Positions 5,187 through 9,306 of a DNA stretch of 9,306 nucleotides are shown here, piece after piece. The stretch comes from Spirochaetia bacterium (GTDB taxonomy: Bacteria > Spirochaetota > Spirochaetia > Treponematales > Treponemataceae): contig CAAGBC010000026.1 in the NCBI GenBank assembly GCA_900767955.1, positions 1 through 9,306 of the forward strand. The letters are read 5' to 3'. The notes under the pieces were generated by a model. The model worked only from the letters and a program-made list of their open reading frames with translations. It had not been told where the DNA came from and ran no database searches. The position numbers and the translations under genes were made by a program. Each line of letters begins with the position of its first letter. The first letter of the stretch is position 1.

Positions 5187-5211
5187 AATTTAAAGAAAAA
5201 ATAAAAATTTT

Positions 5212-5253
5212 GTATAACTTGGTATAACGTAATTGATAAAAGTATTATTTTCG
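5212..5253 (+). promoter_or_regulatory. Minimal P2 promoter G (variant -7 TATTTTCG)
   Basis: Box 5212-5221, 24 bases, TATTTTCG at 5246-5253, then CAGGG. It is a near copy of the promoter at 2284-2325, again with no terminator, Pr or P1. Confidence 0.7.
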
Positions 5254-5301
5254 CAGGGTAAAAATCAAATGAAATACTAACAATTTAAAAGTTTAACAAT
5301 T

Positions 5302-6168
5302 ATGGCAGACACAATGATTCGTTTTACAGACAACGCTTTAGCAACAACTTTCTTAACTAAAGAAGAATTACAAAAACAATGCCCAATGGCATTTAAAGAA
5401 TTACCTACCAATCCTAATGTATCGGGTAGATATGTTCAAGCAAATACATCAACAGTAATTGACGATTTAGCAAAATTAGGTTGGTATCCCGTTCAAGCAA
5501 AACAATGCAGAAACAAAAAGAATTCTTCGGGTATAAGAAGTTTTCACATGATTGCGTTCCAAAATCCCGATATTAAGATTACAAGAACTGATGATAATGG
5601 GGAAAATGTTATTGACACATATCCTCGTATCATTCTAACTAATTCACACGATGGTTTTAACTCGTTCAAGTTTATGTTAGGACTTTTCCGTTTGGTTTGT
5701 TCCAATGGTTTAGTGGTGTGCGACAATCAAATGGTTAATATGTCAATTAGACACATGAACTACACCTTTGAAGAATTGCGTATGATAGTTAAAAATGCTA
5801 TTGAAGAAGTACCTAACATTGTTAATACAATGAATGAAATGCGCAACATTCAGTTAACTGATGAACAAAAACAAGAACTTGCTACTGAAGTGATTAAAAT
5901 CCGCAAAGGAATAGAAGAAAATGAAACCTATGAGGTAGAACAAGACGTAATTGAAGACATTTTAACTCCCGTTAGAGAGGAAGATAAGTCTAACGACTTA
6001 TGGACTATCTTTAACATTTGTCAAGAGAAACTCATAAAAGGTGGGTTCTTTAACAAGACAAATAAAAACAAGTTAAGGAAAGTAAAGTCAATTACATCTA
6101 TAAAAAAAGATATGGAATATAACCAAAGGTTGTGGTTGACTGCTTCAAGATACTTGAAAGTGGCATAA
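5302..6168 (+). CDS. DUF932 / phage-plasmid-like protein (288 aa)
   Basis: The protein matches the DUF932 family (TIGR03299-like): ITRTDDNG...DTYPRIILTNSHDGFNSFKF around residues 93-124, then GLFRLVCSNGLVVCDNQ at 127-143. The NSHDG (114-118) and CSNGL (133-137) cores are clear. A C-terminal NDLWTIFNICQEKLIKGGF (241-259) is the expected tail, where a Trp/Asn-rich segment precedes the end. The length is close to the usual roughly 300. The function is unknown; DUF932 genes are widespread on plasmids, ICEs and phages, often beside anti-restriction or methylase genes, which fits the methylase at 3029. It starts at ATG 5302 after a conserved AT-rich leader, is driven by the minimal promoter at 5212 and ends at a terminator. 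Confidence 0.92.
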   Translation: MADTMIRFTDNALATTFLTKEELQKQCPMAFKELPTNPNVSGRYVQANTSTVIDDLAKLGWYPVQAKQCRNKKNSSGIRSFHMIAFQNPDIKITRTDDNGENVIDTYPRIILTNSHDGFNSFKFMLGLFRLVCSNGLVVCDNQMVNMSIRHMNYTFEELRMIVKNAIEEVPNIVNTMNEMRNIQLTDEQKQELATEVIKIRKGIEENETYEVEQDVIEDILTPVREEDKSNDLWTIFNICQEKLIKGGFFNKTNKNKLRKVKSITSIKKDMEYNQRLWLTASRYLKVA

Positions 6169-6174
6169 TAAAAA

Positions 6175-6201
6175 AGCAAGGGTAACACCCTGCTTTTTTT
6201 T
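6175..6201 (+). terminator. Rho-independent terminator (GCAAGGG type, one bulge)
   Basis: AGCAAGGGT (6175-6183) pairs with ACCCTGCT (6187-6194) with one bulged A; T continues to 6201. Confidence 0.88.
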
Positions 6202-6226
6202 ATAGTCTTTGTCCCTTTCAGTGATA

Positions 6227-6268
6227 CAAATATACGGAAAAAGCACATAGGTTCTTGCTAAGTTATAG
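6227..6268 (-). promoter_or_regulatory. Reverse promoter Pr, cassette H (two-base box variant)
   Basis: The minus-strand box CTATAACTTA (6268-6259) has two changes. After 24 bases comes TATATTTG (6234-6227). It points at the DUF932 gene end. Confidence 0.5.
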
Positions 6269-6289
6269 TTAAAAAAAAATAAAAATTTT

Positions 6290-6331
6290 GTATAACTTGG
6301 TATATAAGTATTGATATTATTACTATCTTTG
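6290..6331 (+). promoter_or_regulatory. Forward promoter P2, cassette H
   Basis: Box 6290-6299, 24 bases, TATCTTTG at 6324-6331, followed by TACTCG, the downstream sequence otherwise typical of P1. Confidence 0.8.
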
Positions 6332-6362
6332 TACTCGGAAATCAAAAGAAATATTAACAATT

Positions 6363-6707
6363 ATGAGAAGAAGTTATAAAAGAACATTTGGCGGTAATTC
6401 GGGGTATGTTGGTTATTCTATGAGTGTAAGAGCATTGAACGCAAAAAATGACGGCAGATATCCTAAAACACAATTCAAGAAAGAATATTCAATTAGTGAG
6501 AAAACTTTAAATGTACTTGTTGACTTGGATATTATTTCCGATAAGGAATGGCACCACACCTCAAAATATGGCAATAGAACGACTTTCTATTCTTGGGTAG
6601 AGGAAAGTTCATTTGAATGTTTTATTCAAAATAAAAGCATTATAAGCAGTTTTATTAGGAAAAATCAATTAGATAAGATAATAGAATTATTTGAAACATT
6701 TGTATAA
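6363..6707 (+). CDS. WHHTSK-motif mobile-element protein (114 aa)
   Basis: The N-terminal GYVGYSMSVRALNAKNDGRYP (15-35) and the WHHTSKYGNRTTFYSW block (63-78) are the two signatures of a small conserved family found, as I recall, on phages and plasmids of several phyla. The function is not known. The His-His pair with nearby Ser/Lys/Tyr/Asn is the best candidate for a binding or catalytic site. The middle segment (KTLNVLVDLDIISDKEW) looks like a helical linker of the sort seen in this family. The length appears complete. It is a single-gene unit between cassette H and the terminator at 6794. There is no signal peptide or membrane helix. Confidence 0.8.
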   Translation: MRRSYKRTFGGNSGYVGYSMSVRALNAKNDGRYPKTQFKKEYSISEKTLNVLVDLDIISDKEWHHTSKYGNRTTFYSWVEESSFECFIQNKSIISSFIRKNQLDKIIELFETFV

Positions 6708-6793
6708 ACACTTAAAATTTAAGAACAAGTCAAATAGATTTGCAGTCGGGAATAAGTAGGTATAAAAAGTAATCATACTTAATAATTAAAATG
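6708..6793. other. Non-coding spacer with an isolated -7-like element
   Basis: TAGATTTGCA (6735-6744) fits TANNTTTG but has no GTATAACTTG box upstream, and no ORF follows before the terminator at 6794. A small untranslated RNA of about 60-70 bases ending at that terminator is conceivable. It may equally be chance in AT-rich DNA. Confidence 0.3.
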
Positions 6794-6819
6794 GGGGTAT
6801 CATAAGATATCCCTTTTTT
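6794..6819 (+). terminator. Rho-independent terminator (GGGGTATC type)
   Basis: GGGGTATC (6794-6801) pairs with GATATCCC (6806-6813), one G-T pair, ATAA loop, six T. A twin lies at 8673-8698. Confidence 0.88.
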
Positions 6820-6846
6820 ATTATACTATTATCCCTTTCAGTGATA

Positions 6847-6888
6847 CAAATATACGGAAAAGTCACATACGTTCTTGCCAAGTTATAC
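6847..6888 (-). promoter_or_regulatory. Reverse promoter Pr, cassette I
   Basis: Minus-strand consensus box GTATAACTTG (6888-6879), 24 bases, TATATTTG (6854-6847). Confidence 0.6.
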
Positions 6889-6910
6889 TGAAAAAAAAAT
6901 GAAAAGTTAT

Positions 6911-6952
6911 GTATAACTTGGGAGAATTATATCGTTGAGTTCCGTATATTTG
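6911..6952 (+). promoter_or_regulatory. Forward promoter P1, cassette I
   Basis: Box 6911-6920, 24 bases, TATATTTG at 6945-6952. Confidence 0.7.
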
Positions 6953-7017
6953 TACTTGTAAAGAGGGAAAGAACTACACACCCGTTATAATAAGGTGTAA
7001 AAAAAAGTAAAAATTAT

Positions 7018-7059
7018 GTATAACTTGGTAGATAGTAATCAATATTAGTTGTATCTTTG
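7018..7059 (+). promoter_or_regulatory. Forward promoter P2, cassette I
   Basis: Box 7018-7027, 24 bases, TATCTTTG at 7052-7059. It drives the YubB-like gene, which also has an AGGAG site (7093-7097) 9 bases before its ATG. Confidence 0.8.
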
Positions 7060-7106
7060 TCATCGGAAATCAAAAGAATTATTAACTTAAATAGGAGACA
7101 AAAAAG

Positions 7107-7622
7107 ATGATTTACACAAACAAACTCGTTATCAGCGCACAAAACGAAAATGAACTTGCTAACTTCTTAAACAAAATTGGCACAGAAGAACAAAAGATAG
7201 ACTTCAATCGCATTAAACCTATCACTGTTAATGCAGACAATGAGGTAGAGGTAATGCAAAAACAATGGGGTTGTTGCTCTAATGCAATGGAAATACAATA
7301 CGAGGAAGATGATTATTGCATTGTAATGTATTTTACAACTCGTGGCGGTAACTGCGAAGAAATCATATCTGAACTTTCATATATTAAGAAATATAATATT
7401 CAACTCAAATATCTTTATGCTTCGGATACCATTGCTGAAAGATGTGGTAAAATTGAGTCTTATGAAAATGATTACAATATTACCGATTATGCAGAACGTA
7501 CTGATTCAGCATTAGAATGTTGGTGTGAATGTTGGCAGGAGGATATGGATATGTTCGTATGGGACGATGAATACGAAACCTATATACTCAACGATGGCGA
7601 AGATGATGATGATTGGGAATAA
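7107..7622 (+). CDS. YubB/DUF1281-like protein (171 aa)
   Basis: The layout follows the YubB (DUF1281) ferredoxin-like family of plasmid-borne proteins: IDFNRIKPI (31-39, compare FNxIIPxP), then KQWGCCSNAMEI (52-63, compare WGTKW.a), a strand CIVMYFTTRGG (71-81), LSYIKKYNIQLKYLYASD (90-107) and ERCGKI (111-116). A very acidic, Trp-rich tail (138-171, WCECWQEDMDMFVWDDE and EDDDDWE) follows, which is longer than I expect of the family core. There is a Cys cluster (CC 56-57, C138, C140). The function of YubB proteins is not known; the family is named from F-type plasmids, where it sits among leading-region genes. AGGAG supports the ATG. It is a single-gene unit ending in a tandem terminator. Confidence 0.75.
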   Translation: MIYTNKLVISAQNENELANFLNKIGTEEQKIDFNRIKPITVNADNEVEVMQKQWGCCSNAMEIQYEEDDYCIVMYFTTRGGNCEEIISELSYIKKYNIQLKYLYASDTIAERCGKIESYENDYNITDYAERTDSALECWCECWQEDMDMFVWDDEYETYILNDGEDDDDWE

Positions 7623-7630
7623 TAAGTAAT

Positions 7631-7652
7631 AAGGTACTCAAATGAGTACCTT
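7631..7652 (+). terminator. Upstream hairpin of a tandem terminator (AAGGTACTC type)
   Basis: AAGGTACTC (7631-7639) / GAGTACCTT (7644-7652), AAAT loop. It stands before the GAACGGG hairpin exactly as at 1248-1307. Confidence 0.75.
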
Positions 7653-7662
7653 TCTTGATATG

Positions 7663-7692
7663 GAACGGGTTAACTCCCGTTCTTTTTTTTTT
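7663..7692 (+). terminator. Rho-independent terminator (GAACGGG type)
   Basis: GAACGGG (7663-7669) / CCCGTTC (7676-7682) with a ten-T tract. The loop differs by one base from the copies at 339 and 1280. Confidence 0.9.
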
Positions 7693-7719
7693 ATATAGTC
7701 TTTGTCCCTTTCAGTGGTA

Positions 7720-7761
7720 CAAATATACGGAAAAGTCACATACGTTTTTACTAAGTTATAC
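7720..7761 (-). promoter_or_regulatory. Reverse promoter Pr, cassette J (box variant GTATAACTTA)
   Basis: Minus-strand box 7761-7752 with one change, 24 bases, TATATTTG (7727-7720). Confidence 0.55.
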
Positions 7762-7782
7762 TGAAAAAAAATAAAAAGTTAA

Positions 7783-7824
7783 GTATAACTTGGGAGATTC
7801 ATATCGTTGAATTCCATATATTTG
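7783..7824 (+). promoter_or_regulatory. Forward promoter P1, cassette J
   Basis: Box 7783-7792, 24 bases, TATATTTG at 7817-7824. Confidence 0.7.
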
Positions 7825-7887
7825 CACTCGTAAAGAGGGGAAACTGCACACCCGTTATAATAAGGTGTAAAAAAAAATAAAATTTTT

Positions 7888-7929
7888 GTATAACTTGGTA
7901 TATAGTAATTGATAAATATATTATCTTTG
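7888..7929 (+). promoter_or_regulatory. Forward promoter P2, cassette J
   Basis: Box 7888-7897, 24 bases, TATCTTTG at 7922-7929. It drives the MGLDI-family gene. Confidence 0.8.
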
Positions 7930-7986
7930 CAGGGTAGAAATCAAGAATGATAAATAAACATAGTATTAACTTAAAACTTAACAATT

Positions 7987-8661
7987 ATGGGTTTAGACAT
8001 TTTCGTACACAAAGTATCAAATGAATTAGCAAGCAAGAACAATATTTCAATTGACAATGATTATAACACCATTAGAGAGGTGTTAGATAATAATGCCAAA
8101 ATTGAGTTTGAAAAAACGGCACAAAAATTAGTTAAAAAACTCCGTAAGGAATATTCCGAGACTGATAATTATACAGAGGTTTATAAAAACTTTATTAAAA
8201 CTTTGAAAAAACAAATTAAATATTTTAACGAATATGATTATTACTTAAAAGAATTGGGGTATAATTATATTACTCAAGAGGTAGAACTAACAAAAACACC
8301 TGATGAAGTTGAAAAATATTTAGAAACTTTTAAATCGCATATGCGTAAAATATACGATGCGTATTTTAGAAAAGTTAATTTCTTATATGCTTACTTTGCA
8401 AATAAACTTGTTAATGAAAGTTGTAATGTATGTAAAGAAGAAATAAAACAATTGATAGACATTTGTAGTAATGTTCTCAAAAACAAAAGCGATAAAACCT
8501 ATACGCTTGAACATTTGCCTACAAGAAGCGGACTTTTCTTTGGTAATATTGATTATAATGATTGGTATTATGAACAAGTAAAAGATTGCATTAAACAGAT
8601 GAAAAAATTGTACAAGTCGCTAAAAGATGATGATTTTGTAATTTGGGACTTTTCTTGGTAA
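7987..8661 (+). CDS. MGLDI-family phage/plasmid protein (224 aa)
   Basis: The protein begins MGLDIFVHK and carries YFRKVNFLYAYF (126-137), a Cys-containing helical segment (146-160) and LPTRSGLFFGNIDYNDWYY (177-195). These equal, in order, the MGLDMYL, YWRKAN.IH.WF and LPTQSGFFFGSTEYDEYY signatures of a widespread family of unknown function in phages and mobile elements. The C-terminal half is the conserved core. Residues 37-120 are lysine- and glutamate-rich and predicted helical, perhaps a coiled coil, and form a lineage-specific insert after the MGLDI start. The length is typical. It is a single-gene unit with a long AT leader ending in AACAATT before ATG 7987 and a clear terminator behind. 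Confidence 0.85.
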   Translation: MGLDIFVHKVSNELASKNNISIDNDYNTIREVLDNNAKIEFEKTAQKLVKKLRKEYSETDNYTEVYKNFIKTLKKQIKYFNEYDYYLKELGYNYITQEVELTKTPDEVEKYLETFKSHMRKIYDAYFRKVNFLYAYFANKLVNESCNVCKEEIKQLIDICSNVLKNKSDKTYTLEHLPTRSGLFFGNIDYNDWYYEQVKDCIKQMKKLYKSLKDDDFVIWDFSW

Positions 8662-8672
8662 AAGTATAAAAA

Positions 8673-8698
8673 GGGGTATCGTAAGATATCCCTTTTTT
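8673..8698 (+). terminator. Rho-independent terminator (GGGGTATC type)
   Basis: GGGGTATC (8673-8680) / GATATCCC (8685-8692), GTAA loop, six T. It is nearly identical to the terminator at 6794 although the genes before them are unrelated. Confidence 0.9.
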
Positions 8699-8725
8699 AT
8701 TATACTATTATCCCTTTCAGTGATA

Positions 8726-8767
8726 CAAATATACGGAAAAGTCACATACGTTCTTGCCAAGTTATAC
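8726..8767 (-). promoter_or_regulatory. Reverse promoter Pr, cassette K
   Basis: Minus-strand consensus box GTATAACTTG (8767-8758), 24 bases, TATATTTG (8733-8726). Confidence 0.6.
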
Positions 8768-8791
8768 TGAAAAAAAAAAATGAAAAATTAA

Positions 8792-8833
8792 GTATAACTT
8801 GGGAGATTCATATTGTTAGATTCCATATATTTG
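8792..8833 (+). promoter_or_regulatory. Forward promoter P1, cassette K
   Basis: Box 8792-8801, 24 bases, TATATTTG at 8826-8833. Confidence 0.7.
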
Positions 8834-8900
8834 TACTCGTAAAGAGGGAAAGAACCGCACACACGTTATAATAATGAATGAAAAAAAAAATAAAATTTTT

Positions 8901-8942
8901 GTATAACTTGGTATATAGTAATTGATATTATTACTATCTTTG
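8901..8942 (+). promoter_or_regulatory. Forward promoter P2, cassette K
   Basis: Box 8901-8910, 24 bases, TATCTTTG at 8935-8942. The leader to ATG 8975 is short, about 26 bases. Confidence 0.8.
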
Positions 8943-8974
8943 CAGTAGATTTAATAACAATTAAATAAAAAGAT

Positions 8975-9256
8975 ATGGAGTTTATTGATATAAGAAAAAC
9001 TACTAAATGTCCTAAATGTCAAAAAGACTTATTTAGACATATTTGGAATGTTGATAATGTATTATCATTTAGTTCTAAAAAAGAGGGGTATCATTATAAT
9101 GAGGGATATTATTATTATCGTAATATCTTTTATAAATGTCCTCATTGTGGCGTAGATTGTTATATTGAGGTACACAATAGAGATATATTTGTAAGAAAAT
9201 TGGTTGAAAATCAACTACCCCTACCTAAAGGGAGGGGTTTGCTAAATGAACAGTAA
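8975..9256 (+). CDS. Zinc-ribbon-like protein (93 aa)
   Basis: Two Cys pairs, CPKC (12-15) and CPHC (55-58), spaced about 40 residues apart and with a further Cys at 62, fit a zinc ribbon. The segment between is rich in Tyr and aromatic residues (GYHYNEGYYYYRN, 38-50). Zinc ribbons bind nucleic acid or proteins; which applies here is unknown. The last residues (NQLPLPKGRGLL, 79-90) are encoded by the GC-rich hairpin at 9218-9237, so the natural C-terminus may be near residue 78 and the rest an insertion read in frame. The next ORF starts inside the last codons, an 11-base overlap, which suggests translational coupling. Confidence 0.78.
   Translation: MEFIDIRKTTKCPKCQKDLFRHIWNVDNVLSFSSKKEGYHYNEGYYYYRNIFYKCPHCGVDCYIEVHNRDIFVRKLVENQLPLPKGRGLLNEQ
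9218..9237. repeat. GC-rich 20-base hairpin, twin of the one at 156-175
   Basis: CCCCT pairs with AGGGG, position 6 is mismatched, then CC pairs with GG and T with A. The layout and mismatch position equal those of 156-175 although the sequence differs. It may be a transposon-end or REP-like palindrome. Its GGGAGGGG strand (9230-9237) also lies 8 bases before the ATG at 9246 and could act as a Shine-Dalgarno site. Confidence 0.45.
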
Positions 9257-9306
9257 TTACTGCCCATTCAACGATTGGGAGGTTGATTGCTCCCTGCCGT
9301 TAAGGA
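9246..9306 (+). CDS. Cys-containing small ORF, cut by the window end
   Basis: ATG 9246 opens a frame, MNSNYCPFNDWEVDCSLPLR, that runs off the window at 9306. The CPFNDWEVDC start resembles the beginning of short Cys-rich proteins common on phages of this phylum, usually with C..F.....C patterns. It overlaps the zinc-ribbon gene by 11 bases and has a purine-rich GGGAGGGG 8 bases upstream, consistent with coupled translation. There is too little sequence to name a family. Confidence 0.5.
   Translation, partial: MNSNYCPFNDWEVDCSLPLR

Larger units (their letters stand above)
6201..6358 (+). repeat. Short intergenic promoter cassette H (Pr, P2; different junction)
   Basis: Pr and P2 are back to back. 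Here the sequence before the P2 box (AAAATTTTGTATAACTT) is of P2 type, so the junction with the Pr arm lies in the A run and not at the box. This suggests a separate rearrangement from D and F. Confidence 0.75.
6821..7086 (+). repeat. Full intergenic promoter cassette I (Pr, P1, P2)
   Basis: Outer inverted arms are TACAAATATACGG (6845-6857) and its complement at 6942-6954. Inner arms are the Pr and P1 boxes. The direct box repeat is 107 bases apart (6911, 7018). The leader ends in ATTATTAAC. Confidence 0.85.
7693..7970 (+). repeat. Full intergenic promoter cassette J (Pr, P1, P2)
   Basis: Inverted boxes lie at 7753-7762 and 7782-7791, and the direct box repeat is 105 bases apart (7783, 7888). 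It is the most diverged full copy in the Pr/P1 outer arms (CATATATTTGCA for P1). The leader ends in AGTATTAAC. Confidence 0.82.
8699..8942 (+). repeat. Full intergenic promoter cassette K (Pr, P1, P2)
   Basis: Inverted boxes lie at 8759-8768 and 8791-8800, and the direct box repeat is 109 bases apart (8792, 8901). The region just after the terminator is almost the same as in cassette I. The shared TATTAAC leader is not retained here. Confidence 0.83.

Noticed and set aside
371..8942. CRISPR array from the recurrent near-identical repeats
   Set aside because: Repeats are 120-280 bases long, lie between protein genes and contain promoter elements; there are no short regular repeats with unique spacers and no cas genes.
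371..8974. Integron cassette array with attC sites between genes
   Set aside because: One-gene units and palindromic spacers look similar, but I find no consistent GTTRRRY/RYYYAAC core pairs, and the palindromes are explained by divergent promoters.
1..9306. tRNA or rRNA genes
   Set aside because: I see no cloverleaf with a GTTCRANNC T-arm and no rRNA-like conserved stretches on either strand.

Overview
The window is AT-rich DNA from a mobile element of the phylum Bacteroidota. The main evidence is the promoter type: TANNTTTG -7 elements, mostly TATCTTTGCA or TATATTTGTA, stand before almost every gene. It is probably a large phage or a conjugative plasmid/ICE; the sequence does not decide which. 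No structural, replication or transfer gene is visible. All recognisable products belong to accessory families common in phages and plasmids: a truncated DUF3846-like gene, a broken small phage gene, an MGQYY-family protein, an orphan NPPY-type DNA adenine methyltransferase, a DUF932 protein, a WHHTSK-type protein, a YubB/DUF1281-like protein, an MGLDI-family protein and a zinc ribbon. All genes lie on the + strand and all 14 complete reading frames end in TAA.

The layout is strikingly modular: about one gene (once two, once a mini-ORF plus a gene), a rho-independent terminator, then a repeated intergenic cassette, and so on. Cassettes lie at about 371-649, 1310-1574, 2746-2865, 3721-3985, 4741-4900, 6201-6358, 6821-7086, 7693-7970 and 8699-8942. 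Two minimal versions lie at 2284-2325 and 5212-5253. A full cassette holds three promoters of one architecture: a box GTATAACTTG, exactly 24 bases, then TANNTTTG. One promoter (Pr) points backwards into the 3' end of the upstream gene. Two tandem ones (P1, P2) point forwards. Short cassettes keep Pr and P2; minimal ones keep only P2. I count 26 such promoters (9 Pr, 6 P1, 11 P2), all with the same 24-base gap, measured by hand.

Region by region: 1-324 has a promoter without the box and a truncated DUF3846-like ORF carrying a GC-rich hairpin in its first codons. 325-1240 is cassette plus a frameshifted phage gene. 1241-2581 is cassette, the MGQYY gene, a minimal promoter and a small basic gene. 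2582-3667 is a short cassette, a 28-residue ORF and the methyltransferase. 3668-4712 is a full cassette and a two-gene acidic operon. 4713-6168 is a short cassette, a small gene, a minimal promoter and the DUF932 gene. 6169-9306 has single-gene units for the WHHTSK protein, the YubB-like protein, the MGLDI protein and the zinc ribbon, which overlaps a Cys-rich ORF cut by the window edge.

I infer a coordinately controlled accessory-gene island: one regulator (activator, repressor or alternative sigma factor, not seen here) could switch many single-gene units through the GTATAACTTGG box. The repeated flanks would also let genes be swapped by homologous recombination. The likely role of such genes (host takeover, anti-defence or establishment) is inference from family associations only.
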